A model generated the notes under the pieces. That model was not told the DNA's origin. It did no database searches and was given only the letters and a program-made list of their open reading frames with translations. DNA of 50,520 bases from an uncultured Rhodospirillaceae bacterium (GTDB lineage Bacteria > Pseudomonadota > Alphaproteobacteria > Rhodospirillales > UBA2165), in the NCBI GenBank assembly GCA_913020445.1, contig CAJWAR010000028.1, forward strand, positions 1 to 50,520. The letters are read 5' to 3'. The position numbers were made by a program, and so were the translations under genes. Shown here piece after piece: positions 1 through 7,639 of this stretch (position 1 is the stretch's first letter; every line of letters begins with the position of its first letter).

Positions 1-50
1 TGTGTGCTTCGTGTCCTTTGTGGTGCATTAATTACTTCAACACCCTAAGA

Positions 51-108
51 GGGGACACCTTAGGCGACCGGAGATAAGGACGAAAAAGCGGGGCAAGAAG
101 ATGTCCCC
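51..108. repeat. short inverted repeat, possible REP-like element
   Basis: GGGGACACCTT at 51-61 is matched in inverted orientation by AAGATGTCCCC at 98-108, with one mismatch over 11 bases. The 36 bases between have no coding potential that I can see. It lies just past the 3' end of the LysE-type gene, which ends at 119 on the minus strand. There is no T-run after the arms, so it is a poor intrinsic terminator, and a mobile or REP-type palindrome is as likely. The first 50 bases of the window hold nothing I can assign. Confidence 0.35.
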
Positions 109-118
109 GAGAAAAAGG

Positions 119-730
119 CTAATTATCCGTCAGGGCGAGTTTTAGGCCAAAGGCGGCGAAGGCGCCGGCGAAACTGCGTTGCAGCCATTTGGTGGCGCGC
201 GGTGATGAAGTCACATACGTGCTGACTTTAGCCGCCGCCAGGCCATAGAGAATAAAAATGCCCAAAGTCATCGCCATGAAGATCGCGCTCATGGCGATCA
301 TCAGCATTAAGGGATTGGCTTCGTTCGCCGGCACGAATTGCGGCAGGAAGGCCAGAAAGAAAATCGACAACTTAGGATTAAGGATATTAATCAAAAATCC
401 GCTGACGCAGACACGGGTTAAATTTTGTTGGCCCTCCGGCCGGTCGATCTGCAGCTCACCACTGGTCCGCCAAATCCCCCAAGCGAGATAAAACAGATAG
501 GCGACGCCGATAAACTTGAAGGTCTGAAACAGCACCGCGCTGGTATGCAACAACGCAGCGATGCCCAACAGGCTCGCGGCAATATGCGGCAGGATGCCGA
601 GGGTGCAGCCGAACGCGGCGACAACGCTCTCGAGCGGTCCTCGAAACAGCCCGTGCGATAACGTGTAAATGACACCGGTGCCGGGAATCAACACGACGAT
701 CAGCGAGGTGATAAAAAAATCCAAATTCAT
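119..730 (-). CDS. LysE/RhtB-family amino-acid exporter
   Basis: This 203-residue protein has the usual length of the LysE/RhtB family, inner-membrane exporters of amino acids and related metabolites. The N-terminus carries the family pattern: a first hydrophobic helix, a proline-glycine turn (VLIPGTGVIYTL, residues 13-24), then GLFRGPLESVVAAFGCTLG. About six membrane segments can be drawn, with the conserved ILNPKLSIFFLAFLPQF stretch near residue 115. The substrate cannot be read from sequence. It is a single gene in the same orientation as the nitrile-hydratase-like operon, but the C-rich repeat at 790-905 separates them. Confidence 0.88.
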   Translation of the reverse strand: MNLDFFITSLIVVLIPGTGVIYTLSHGLFRGPLESVVAAFGCTLGILPHIAASLLGIAALLHTSAVLFQTFKFIGVAYLFYLAWGIWRTSGELQIDRPEGQQNLTRVCVSGFLINILNPKLSIFFLAFLPQFVPANEANPLMLMIAMSAIFMAMTLGIFILYGLAAAKVSTYVTSSPRATKWLQRSFAGAFAAFGLKLALTDN

Positions 731-789
731 TTGAAAACTATAGCCTAAATAATCTGAGAGTACATAAAATCTAAAATAGTTTTTTGTTG

Positions 790-905
790 CACCCCCACCC
801 TAACCCTCCCCCCTCAAGGGGGAGGGGAGAAAGGCTGAAAGTTACAACAAATATTTCTTCCCCCCTTTGAGGGGGAGGCCAAGAAAATATTATGGGGTGG
901 GGGGT
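790..905. repeat. C-rich nested palindromic repeat, copy 1
   Basis: The left end CACCCCCACCCTAACC is followed by the small palindrome CCCTCCCCCCTCAAGGGGG. The right end has the mirror arrangement: a CCCCCCTTTGAGGGGGAGG palindrome, then GGGGTGGGGGG. The whole unit is therefore an inverted repeat built from two smaller palindromes around a variable core. Related copies lie at 16899-17047 and 24867-24957. It sits immediately after the stop codon of the nitrile-hydratase alpha-like gene at 907-909, where it may also act as a transcript-end hairpin. It resembles REP/BIME or MITE elements, and no transposase is nearby. Confidence 0.75.
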
Positions 906-906
906 C

Positions 907-1575
907 CTAATTAATGCTTGGCACCGTTGCGCCGACCAGACTGTCGCGCGTGATGATTTCGGTAAGCTGTTCTTCGCTCCAACCTTCTGTGCCAGCCGGG
1001 CGGGCCGGCAGGACGAGGTAGCGCATATCAGCATTACTGTCATGGACGCGGACGGTAACATCGTCCGCAATAATCGTGCCGAATTCCCGGATGACAGAGC
1101 GGGGTTCGTTGACCGCGCGGGAGCGATAGGTTTTGCTTTTATACCAATCCGGCGGCAGGCCGAGTATCGTGCGGGGGTAGCAGGAACAGAGCGTGCAAAC
1201 GATCAGATTGTGCGTGTCGGCAGTGTTCTCGACGACAACCAGCTCAGCATCGGCCATCGGGATGTCGAGCTCGGCCACGGCTTTCGTGCCGTCCGCCAAC
1301 AGACGTGCTTTGAAATCCGGATCGGTCCAGGCCTTGACGACGATCTTAGCGCCGAGCTCAATGCCGCGCGAATCCATGAAATCGAGACGCTCCTGGACAT
1401 CACCGGTTTTGACAATTTCCTTTTCAATCACTAATTGCCGGATGGCTTCGACCATCAGCGGGTAGTGATCGGTCTCATCAAAATCATGGCGGCTGTCATC
1501 GGCGTAGTTGAGCGGTGAGCCGTCTGCTTTGTGGCCATGATCGTGATCATGTTCATGATCTTCCGGGGAGCTCAT
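907..1575 (-). CDS. nitrile hydratase alpha / thiocyanate hydrolase gamma-like subunit
   Basis: This 222-residue protein is the metal-binding subunit of the nitrile hydratase/thiocyanate hydrolase family. The metal claw motif CTLCSC is at residues 127-132 (bases 1180-1197). The threonine in C-T-L-C is the pattern of cobalt rather than iron enzymes, and the two later cysteines are normally oxidised to sulfinic and sulfenic acids. It is followed by the family pattern LGLPPDWYKS...YRSRAVNEPRSVIREFG. The N-terminus is histidine-rich (HEHDHDHGH, residues 7-15), possibly a metal-handling tail. The start overlaps the upstream subunit gene by four bases (ATGA). Because the partner is a split beta subunit, either nitrile hydratase or thiocyanate-hydrolase activity is possible. 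No P47K-type metallochaperone gene is seen nearby. Confidence 0.9.
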   Translation of the reverse strand: MSSPEDHEHDHDHGHKADGSPLNYADDSRHDFDETDHYPLMVEAIRQLVIEKEIVKTGDVQERLDFMDSRGIELGAKIVVKAWTDPDFKARLLADGTKAVAELDIPMADAELVVVENTADTHNLIVCTLCSCYPRTILGLPPDWYKSKTYRSRAVNEPRSVIREFGTIIADDVTVRVHDSNADMRYLVLPARPAGTEGWSEEQLTEIITRDSLVGATVPSIN

Positions 1576-1880
1576 GATGGTTCTCCTTCAAGCCAATGCT
1601 CATAAAATTCAAGATCCAGGGTATCTTTCGCCGCACCTTCATAGGTGTCCCAAACTTCGGATTGATCGAAGCGCACCCGATAGAGGTGCTTTTTAGGCAG
1701 CCCGGCGAACCCATAGGCGCGTTCTTCCGGGTTGATAAAGGCGCCGCAATAGCGCTCAACAATTCCCGTTTTGCCTTTGATATAATCGGGCGTGCGCCGG
1801 TGGCCCGGCGGATAGGCAACTGAGATGCGGACAGTGTCACCCGTCTTATATAGCGGCGCGGTAAGCTCGGTAGCGCTCAT
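1572..1880 (-). CDS. nitrile hydratase beta C-terminal domain / SCNase alpha-like subunit
   Basis: This 102-residue protein matches only the C-terminal SH3-like barrel of nitrile hydratase beta. It contains the pattern GHRRTPDYIKGKTGIV, then an A-x-G-F...LYRVRF segment and a tryptophan-bearing VWDTYEG. In fused beta subunits the arginine in H-x-R-x-P contacts the oxidised claw cysteines, and an equivalent HRR is present here. It overlaps the upstream gene (1877-1880) and the downstream gene (1572-1575) by four bases each, so the three subunits should be translationally coupled and made in equal amounts. Separate genes for the two beta halves are the arrangement known for thiocyanate hydrolase and toyocamycin nitrile hydratase. 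Confidence 0.87.
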   Translation of the reverse strand: MSATELTAPLYKTGDTVRISVAYPPGHRRTPDYIKGKTGIVERYCGAFINPEERAYGFAGLPKKHLYRVRFDQSEVWDTYEGAAKDTLDLEFYEHWLEGEPS

Positions 1881-2182
1881 TCGCCGGCCTCCAATTGAGT
1901 TTTAATCTCAGCCATGCGCGCGTTAATTTCATCTTGAGTGAGCAGATTCTTCTCAGCCAGTGAAATGCAAACGGCTTCGACCCAGCGCTCATAATAGGGC
2001 TGATCATATTGTTCCTGCGGCAAGCCTTCGAGAGTGCGGCGCATTTCATCGACATTACCGTAGCCTCTGGAGACGAGGGCGCCATAAACCGCCGTGATCA
2101 TTTTCTGCCAGGGCTCGGCTTCGTGATCACTGGTATCTATCGGCCCGGCCGGCAGACCGCCGATATCGTGCTGTCCGGTCAT
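1877..2182 (-). CDS. nitrile hydratase beta N-terminal domain / SCNase beta-like subunit
   Basis: This 101-residue protein corresponds to the N-terminal helical half of nitrile hydratase beta. It begins MTGQHDIGG, close to the family start M-x-G-x-HD-x-GG, and contains MRRTLEGLPQEQY followed by YYERWVEA, a strongly conserved pattern of that half. The ATG at 2182 has a good ribosome-binding site (TAGGAGA) seven bases upstream. It is the first gene of the operon betaN-betaC-alpha, the same order as scnB-scnA-scnC. The promoter should lie in the 75-base gap to the divergent gene starting at 2264. Confidence 0.86.
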   Translation of the reverse strand: MTGQHDIGGLPAGPIDTSDHEAEPWQKMITAVYGALVSRGYGNVDEMRRTLEGLPQEQYDQPYYERWVEAVCISLAEKNLLTQDEINARMAEIKTQLEAGE

Positions 2183-2263
2183 AATGTATCTCCTACCTGG
2201 TTTTTATTTTTATTGTACCGCCTTGAGCGATTAGGTCTATAGTAATGACGCTAGGAGATGGCT

Positions 2264-2641
2264 ATGTCTTCATTCAAGCGCACTGCCTTATTTGGCCTGA
2301 CGGTTTTCGGCCTGGCCCTTGCCGGGGCCTATTGGGTGCAGAACCATGTGAACCTAGCCACACCAATTGCCCGCCATGCCGGGCTCGAAAATTGTTTCCT
2401 CAAAAATTTCAAGCGGGATGCATCCGGCAAGCCCATGGCCCGCCCGGAATTGGCCAGACTCTGCGCATCCACGGTGGCCGACTATCGGGAAAAGCTCACC
2501 GCTGATGGCATGGCCGCGGACCAAGCCGCCCGATCATTGGAAACGGTAAGCTTTGGTGTTTACCGGAAAACCTTGAAAATATTCCCGCCCTGTCCGCTGA
2601 AGAAAATTCCGAAAAAGAAAGAAATGCGCGGAATTTCTTAA
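2264..2641 (+). CDS. small single-pass membrane protein of unknown function
   Basis: This 125-residue protein has one N-terminal hydrophobic segment (FGLTVFGLALAGAYWVQ) that may be a membrane anchor or uncleaved signal. A soluble, probably periplasmic, part follows with three or four cysteines and a lysine-rich tail. AGGAG at 2253-2257 is correctly spaced for the ATG at 2264 and abuts the alternative ATG at 2258, so 2264 is preferred. It is divergent from the nitrile-hydratase-like operon. I do not recognise a family. Confidence 0.6.
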   Translation: MSSFKRTALFGLTVFGLALAGAYWVQNHVNLATPIARHAGLENCFLKNFKRDASGKPMARPELARLCASTVADYREKLTADGMAADQAARSLETVSFGVYRKTLKIFPPCPLKKIPKKKEMRGIS

Positions 2642-2714
2642 CAAAAGTGCGAAGTATCTTTGTGGCACCATCTAATAAATCCAACAAAATCAATAATGTA
2701 GGTTTTTGAAGGCC

Positions 2715-2858
2715 TGTTGTGACTGTATCTGTGATATTTCAGATAGAAAAAAAATTATATTTATAATATTTCTAAATATATAAATAATTGCGGTTTTCCT
2801 TGTATAATATTAAAAAAACCTGTAAATATTTAAATTCTAGATATTTCACAGGTCACAT
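2715..2858 (+). promoter_or_regulatory. AT-rich promoter region of the GntR-hydroxylase operon
   Basis: The 217-base gap before the GntR gene is strongly AT-rich and holds TATAAT at 2803-2808, preceded directly by TG, but no convincing -35 box. GATATTTCA occurs at 2733-2741 and again at 2840-2848. The first copy is preceded by TGTGACTGTATC and the second is followed by CAGGTCACA, so the outer parts (TGTGAC / GTCACA) mirror each other. This suggests two operator sites flanking the promoter, perhaps for the FCD-type GntR itself. That is inference from symmetry only. Confidence 0.4.
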
Positions 2859-3545
2859 ATGCTCGATAATTTGACAGATGATAATTCGGTTGAAAACGGC
2901 TCCGGTCTTATTCGGGATGGCGTCTATGAGAAAATCCGTGCCGATATTCTCGCCTGCGTGTTGGCCCCGGGCTCACGGGTCTTCGAGAACGATCTCGCCA
3001 AACGCTATCATGTCAGTAAATCACCGGTACGCGATGCGCTCTTACGCTTGCAGGAGCAAGGCCTGATCGATGTGCTGCCGCGAAAAGGCTATCTCATCCG
3101 CCCGATCTCAATTGGCGACGCCCATGACCTTTATGAAATGCGTTTGTTGCTGGAGAAATCCTGCATCCGCCGCGCCTGTGATGAGGCGAGCGACGAAGAA
3201 CTTGCGTCACTCGACAAATACCGTTCCGTGGAGAACGGTGATCTCGCCCATTGGGTGACCTATAACAGAGACTTCCACCGCCGCATTGCCGAGCTGTCTG
3301 GAAATGCCAGGATGGCGAAGATGGCCCAGGAAGTGATCGATCAGTTTGACCGGTTGACGTTTGTCGGCGTGTCAGCCGCACCTAGTGAAGCGGCATCCGA
3401 GAAATTTGTCGCCGAGCATTGTGAGATCATTGATGCGCTGCAGGCGAGAGATCGCTCAACGGTAACCAGCCTGATCAACAAACATATCAGCAAATCTCAA
3501 AAACAATTATTTGCGGTGCTCGAAAATCCGCCAATCGTTGAATAA
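2859..3545 (+). CDS. GntR-family transcriptional regulator, FCD (FadR) subfamily
   Basis: This 228-residue protein has an N-terminal winged helix (residues about 17-85) with the GntR pattern VYEKIRADIL...GSRVFENDLAKRYHVSKSPVRDALLRLQEQGLI. An all-helical FCD ligand domain follows (about 95-220) with DLYEMRLLLE and the histidine-bearing segments FHRRIAELSGN and HCEIIDAL that usually bind metal and a carboxylate ligand. It precedes the hydroxylase genes by 41 bases in the same direction. It is therefore probably the first gene of that operon and its ligand-responsive regulator, likely autoregulated through the symmetric sites upstream. Confidence 0.92.
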   Translation: MLDNLTDDNSVENGSGLIRDGVYEKIRADILACVLAPGSRVFENDLAKRYHVSKSPVRDALLRLQEQGLIDVLPRKGYLIRPISIGDAHDLYEMRLLLEKSCIRRACDEASDEELASLDKYRSVENGDLAHWVTYNRDFHRRIAELSGNARMAKMAQEVIDQFDRLTFVGVSAAPSEAASEKFVAEHCEIIDALQARDRSTVTSLINKHISKSQKQLFAVLENPPIVE

Positions 3546-3586
3546 CGAATAAAAAGTAACCAGGAATTTTATGAGGAAGGTGATTT

Positions 3587-4450
3587 TTGAAACCCTTTGA
3601 TTTTGTTCAGCCGACGACGACCGATGCGGCGCTTGCTGCCTTGGCGGAGCACAGCCCGAATGTGCGCATTCTTTGTGGCGGCACGGATTACGTTGTTGAG
3701 CTGAAGCACGGCGAGCAAAGCCCCGGCGTCGTTGTCGATATCTCCCGGCTTGAGGATTTAAAAAGTATCGAGCTTACCGATGCAGGGCTCAGGATCGGTG
3801 CCGGCGTGACCCATACCGAGATCATGGCGCACCCGCTCATAGCCGAACACGCCCCGGCGATGATTGAGGCGGCCCATACGGTTGGCGCGGTGCAGACGCG
3901 CAACCTCGGCACACTCGGCGGCAACTTAGTCACTTGCGTGCCGTCAATGGATAGCGGGCCGGTATTGCTAGCGCTGGATGCTCAAGTAACTATCTTGGGC
4001 CCGAAAGGCAGCCGCCAAATGGATCTATCTGAGTTTTTTGTTGGTGTGCGTAAAACCGCACTTGAGCCCGATGAATTATTATTAGACGTCATTATCCCGA
4101 CAGAAAATCTCGGTAAGCCGGCCGGCTTCATCAAATTTGGCCTGCGTAAAGGTCAGGCCCTGGCGCTGGTGAATGCCGCCTCAGCTTTCCGGGTCGAAGA
4201 CGGTAAGTTTAAAGACGTACGAATTGCGCTGGGCGCTGTCGCCCCGGTGGTGATGCGGGCCAGCAAAGCCGAAGCCGTGCTGGAAGGCCAGGCAGTTTCG
4301 CAAGACCTCATTGATGAAGCAGCAAAAATTGCCGTCGGTGAAGCAAAGCCAATTGATGATTTCCGCGCTTCCAAAGAATATCGCAATAGTCTCATCGAAG
4401 TTGGCACGCGGCGCACGCTGCAAGCCGCATTAGAAGCTGCCAACGGCTAA
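3587..4450 (+). CDS. xanthine dehydrogenase-family FAD-binding (medium) subunit
   Basis: This 287-residue protein is the flavin subunit of a three-component molybdenum hydroxylase. It passes electrons from the iron-sulfur subunit to the final acceptor. It shows the FAD-binding loops LCGGTDYVVELK (residues 29-40) and TVGAVQTRNLGTLGGNL (about 98-114), the usual length, and a C-terminal domain ending EYRNSLIEVGTRRTL. The start is TTG at 3587 with AGGAAGGTG upstream (3574-3582). The ATG at 3571 is out of frame. It is the second gene of the operon GntR-FAD-FeS-Mo(N)-Mo(C). Confidence 0.92.
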   Translation: MKPFDFVQPTTTDAALAALAEHSPNVRILCGGTDYVVELKHGEQSPGVVVDISRLEDLKSIELTDAGLRIGAGVTHTEIMAHPLIAEHAPAMIEAAHTVGAVQTRNLGTLGGNLVTCVPSMDSGPVLLALDAQVTILGPKGSRQMDLSEFFVGVRKTALEPDELLLDVIIPTENLGKPAGFIKFGLRKGQALALVNAASAFRVEDGKFKDVRIALGAVAPVVMRASKAEAVLEGQAVSQDLIDEAAKIAVGEAKPIDDFRASKEYRNSLIEVGTRRTLQAALEAANG

Positions 4451-4467
4451 TAAGAGGGAAGAGAGAA

Positions 4468-4980
4468 ATGACAGACGTAACTCTGACAGTAAACGGCGAA
4501 GAGCGCACCGCCAGTGTGCCGCCGGAAACCACGCTGCTTAAAATGCTGCGGGAAGATTTAAACCTCACCGGCGCCAAGCTTGGCTGTGACGTTGGCGATT
4601 GCGGTGCCTGCACCGTACTGGTTGATGGCATCGCCGTTAATGCGTGCTTGATGCTTGCTGGACAAGCCGACGGTAAAAAAATCGAGACCATCGAAGGCCT
4701 TTCAACGCTCGAAGAATATCATCCGATCCAAAAAGCCTTCGAAGAGGTTGCCGCGCTGCAATGCGGTTTCTGCGGTCCGGGCATGATTATGTCGACCAAA
4801 GCCCTGATCGATCAAGGTGAGGATTTGAGCAAACAGGAAATCAAAGATGCTTTATCCGGTAATCTCTGCCGCTGCACCGGTTACACCAAAATCATCGATG
4901 GTGTGATTGATGCCTATGAAGATATTACCGGCAAAAAAGTGCCGGAAACAAATCCCAGAGAAGCACAAAGTGCAGCCTAA
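4468..4980 (+). CDS. xanthine dehydrogenase-family [2Fe-2S] subunit
   Basis: This 170-residue protein is the small iron-sulfur subunit of the molybdenum hydroxylase. The plant-type ferredoxin cluster ligands are C40, C45, C48 and C60 (CDVGDCGACTV then NACL). The second, all-helical domain carries C99 and C102 (QCGFCGPGM) and C134 and C136 (NLCRCTGY). All eight expected ligands are present. It follows the FAD gene by 17 bases with GAGGGAAGAGAG as ribosome-binding site. It relays electrons between the molybdenum cofactor and FAD in the cytoplasmic complex. Confidence 0.95.
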   Translation: MTDVTLTVNGEERTASVPPETTLLKMLREDLNLTGAKLGCDVGDCGACTVLVDGIAVNACLMLAGQADGKKIETIEGLSTLEEYHPIQKAFEEVAALQCGFCGPGMIMSTKALIDQGEDLSKQEIKDALSGNLCRCTGYTKIIDGVIDAYEDITGKKVPETNPREAQSAA

Positions 4981-4998
4981 AGGTGAGGGAGCAGAAAA

Positions 4999-6405
4999 AT
5001 GGCAGATGACGTAAAACTCAAAGAAAAAACCCAAGAAAAATCAGCGACACTTGAAAGTCTTAGAAAGGCCGATGATGATCTCCGCTTACCCGCCGTGCCG
5101 GAGCGCACCATATTTCCGAAAGAAATCGGTGTTGCCGCAGCGCGGGAACAGACCCCGGCGGTTGGTCAGCGGGCGACCCGCCCGGATGGCCGCCTGCACG
5201 GCCTGGGTCAAACTAAATATATCGATGACATGTTTTTCCCAGGCATGCTCCATGCCAAGATCAAGCGCGCAGGGATTTCCCATGCCAGGATCAAAAGCAT
5301 CGACGTAAGTGAAGCCGAGAAAATGCCGGGCGTCATGGCGACTGTGATCGGCAAGGAAATTCCGGTTAACAGCTTTGGCCCTTCCTATCAGGATCAGCCA
5401 TTGCTGGCCGAAGATATTGTCCGTCATGCCGGTGATGGTGTCGCGGCAGTGGCGGCGGTGACCGAGCAGCAGGCTTTGGACGCGCTTGAGAAAATCAAAA
5501 TAGAGTATGAAGAGCTGACGCCGGTCTATGATCCGCTCGAAGCGATGAAAGACGATGCCGTCAAAATTCATAACGGTGAAAGCAACGTCTATGCGACCAA
5601 GACGATTATGAAAGGCGATGTCGAACAAGGTTTTGAAGACTCCGATCACATCTTTGAGGGCACCTTCACGACCCAGATGGTTGAGCACGTACCAATGGAA
5701 CCGCATGCGTCTATCGCCGAATGGGACGCCAACGGGCGGGTGACCATTCATACCAGCCTCGGCCGGATTACCTTGGGCCGGGCGGATATCTCGCGCACTC
5801 TCGAATTGCCGATCAATCGTATTCGTATTATTGCGACAGTGGTTGGCGGAAATTTTGGCGGTAAAAATGAGATTACCACCGAGCCGATTCTGGCTTTATT
5901 GTCTAAAAAAACCGGTCGCCCGGTAAAATCGGTTTATACCCGTGAAGATGAATTTATCTCTTCAACGACGCGCCATCCTTTCATCATGGAATATAAAACC
6001 GGCATGTCGAAAGAGGGTAAAATCTTGGCCCGCAAGGTGCGTCTCGTGTGTGACGGTGGGGCGTATTGCTCGTGGTCGGAAACGACGTTGGGTAAAGCCT
6101 GCATCCTATCGGCAGGGCCGTACAATATCGATAATCTCCATGTCGATGCCTATGCGGTTTATACCAACAAAACCATGACTGGGGCGATGCGGGGCTTTGG
6201 CGCACCGCAAGTCTGCTTCGCTTATGAATCCCATATGGATGATATGGCAAAAGCGCTCGATATTGAACCGGTAGAACTTCGGTTAAGAAACACCTTCCAT
6301 GAAGGCTCGGCCAGCCCAACCGGACAAGTGCTGGAAGCTGTCGTGGTCAGAGATTCGCTGGAGATGGCGACCGAAAGATTTGGTTGGAAGGAGTGGCAGA
6401 AATGA
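4999..6405 (+). CDS. molybdenum hydroxylase large subunit, N-terminal part
   Basis: This 468-residue protein covers the first half of a CoxL/XdhB-type molybdopterin-binding subunit. After a charged N-terminal extension of about 55 residues come the first hammerhead domain, then GGNFGGK (residues 283-289) and AMRGFGAPQ (396-404). The latter is xanthine-dehydrogenase-like rather than the AYRCSFR of true CO dehydrogenase. The frame stops right after FGWKEWQK, where family members normally continue into R-G-K-G. The rest is encoded by the next gene, whose ATG overlaps this stop. The substrate is not predictable, though a purine, aldehyde or N-heterocycle is typical. Together the two genes give about 808 residues, the usual full length. 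Confidence 0.9.
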   Translation: MADDVKLKEKTQEKSATLESLRKADDDLRLPAVPERTIFPKEIGVAAAREQTPAVGQRATRPDGRLHGLGQTKYIDDMFFPGMLHAKIKRAGISHARIKSIDVSEAEKMPGVMATVIGKEIPVNSFGPSYQDQPLLAEDIVRHAGDGVAAVAAVTEQQALDALEKIKIEYEELTPVYDPLEAMKDDAVKIHNGESNVYATKTIMKGDVEQGFEDSDHIFEGTFTTQMVEHVPMEPHASIAEWDANGRVTIHTSLGRITLGRADISRTLELPINRIRIIATVVGGNFGGKNEITTEPILALLSKKTGRPVKSVYTREDEFISSTTRHPFIMEYKTGMSKEGKILARKVRLVCDGGAYCSWSETTLGKACILSAGPYNIDNLHVDAYAVYTNKTMTGAMRGFGAPQVCFAYESHMDDMAKALDIEPVELRLRNTFHEGSASPTGQVLEAVVVRDSLEMATERFGWKEWQK

Positions 6406-7424
6406 GACATCGCGGAAAAGGCGTCGGCTGCATGTGGTACCCGATCGGGTTCACCGTCCTGGCTAACCCAAGTGCAGCAACAGTTAAAATAAACGAAGAC
6501 GGCACGGCGACGTTGCTGACCGGCACCGTTGAGACCGGCCAGGGATCGTTGACTGTATTGGGTCAAATTGCGGCGGAAGAACTTGGTATCTCAACCGATG
6601 ACGTTCATGTCGTCTCAGCCGATACCGATACGACGCCGATGGATACCGGCGCGATTGCCAGCCGAACGACCTATGTCACCGGCAATGCGATCAAATTGGC
6701 GGCCGAAAACGCCAAGCAAATTCTGTTTGAAGTTGCCGCCCCAATGCTGGACGTGCGGCCCGATCAATTGGAAGCGGTGGATCGCAAAATTCAGGTTCAG
6801 TACTTTCCGCAGCGCTGTCTGCCAATTGCGGATGTTGCGCTGCAAGCACAGTTTGTCATGGGCCGCCCGCCGATCGGTTCTGCGTCTTACAATCCGCCTA
6901 CTGTCGCGATGGATTCGGAAACCGGCCAAGGTAAGCCGTTCTCGACTTACGTTTATGCGACCCAATGTGCGGAAGTTGAGGTCGATGATGAAACCGGTCA
7001 GGTCGACGTTATTTATATGTCAGCCGCCCATGATTGCGGCACGGCGATCAATCCGATGCTGGTTGAAGGTCAGATCGAAGGCGGTATTTCAATGGGTATT
7101 GGTTTTGCCCTCCAGGAAGAAATGCTGTTCGATGACAATGGCCAGCAGCTCAATCCGAATTTAACCAATTATATCATGCCAACCAGTTTGGATATGCCGG
7201 AGATCGATGTTGATATCGTTGAGAACTTCGATCCAACCGGGCCGTTCGGTGCCAAAGGTGTCGGTGAACCGACAGCTGTGCCGACTGCCGCCGCGATATG
7301 TAATGCCATTCACGATGCGGTTGGCGTCAGAATAACTTCCTTGCCCGCGACAGCGGAAAAAGTACTGAAAGCAATTAAAGCGAGAGATGGGGGAGAGCAG
7401 AAAGCGCTACCTGCTGCAGAATAA
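6402..7424 (+). CDS. molybdenum hydroxylase large subunit, C-terminal part
   Basis: This 340-residue protein continues the large subunit at RGKGVGCMWYP and includes the molybdopterin-contacting ETGQGSLTVLGQIAAEELG and the catalytic-glutamate motif GAKGVGEPT, with the glutamate at about residue 289. The start ATG at 6402 overlaps the previous stop (ATGA), with GGAAGGAG at 6386-6393 at good spacing. An upstream TTG at 6384 is possible but less likely. The overlap with its own ribosome-binding site argues for a real two-gene subunit with translational coupling. A one-base error that split a single gene is the alternative. A terminator follows at 7490-7531. Confidence 0.9.
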   Translation: MRHRGKGVGCMWYPIGFTVLANPSAATVKINEDGTATLLTGTVETGQGSLTVLGQIAAEELGISTDDVHVVSADTDTTPMDTGAIASRTTYVTGNAIKLAAENAKQILFEVAAPMLDVRPDQLEAVDRKIQVQYFPQRCLPIADVALQAQFVMGRPPIGSASYNPPTVAMDSETGQGKPFSTYVYATQCAEVEVDDETGQVDVIYMSAAHDCGTAINPMLVEGQIEGGISMGIGFALQEEMLFDDNGQQLNPNLTNYIMPTSLDMPEIDVDIVENFDPTGPFGAKGVGEPTAVPTAAAICNAIHDAVGVRITSLPATAEKVLKAIKARDGGEQKALPAAE

Positions 7425-7489
7425 ATCTGCGCAGAATGCCGCTCTCTAGATTCAGGAGACTTTCAACGAATTGTCTCTTGAGGGAGGAA

Positions 7490-7531
7490 GGGGTTGCTCC
7501 GGGTTAAGTCTCGCAGCAGCCCCTTTTTTTT
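7490..7531 (+). terminator. intrinsic terminator of the hydroxylase operon
   Basis: GGGGTTGCT at 7490-7498 pairs with AGCAGCCCC at 7515-7523 (nine pairs, one G-U), with a 16-base loop and then a run of eight T. This is a good Rho-independent terminator 65 bases after the stop of the last hydroxylase gene. Confidence 0.88.
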
Positions 7532-7639
7532 AGTTTTTACGAATGTATTTTCCAATAATTTTATGGACAGTTATGAAACTTGAGTAATAGGATATGTATT
7601 AATAATTAAAATAATAAATAACTCAGGAAATATTGCGAA

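Noticed and set aside
790..905. CRISPR-like repeat
   Set aside because: The C-rich repeats are palindromic, dispersed over 24 kb and without regular spacing or cas genes.
5086..5751. Long open frame antisense to the molybdenum subunit gene (about 221 codons)
   Set aside because: It lies wholly inside a well-supported gene on the other strand, has no family pattern and a His/Arg-rich composition typical of an antisense shadow.
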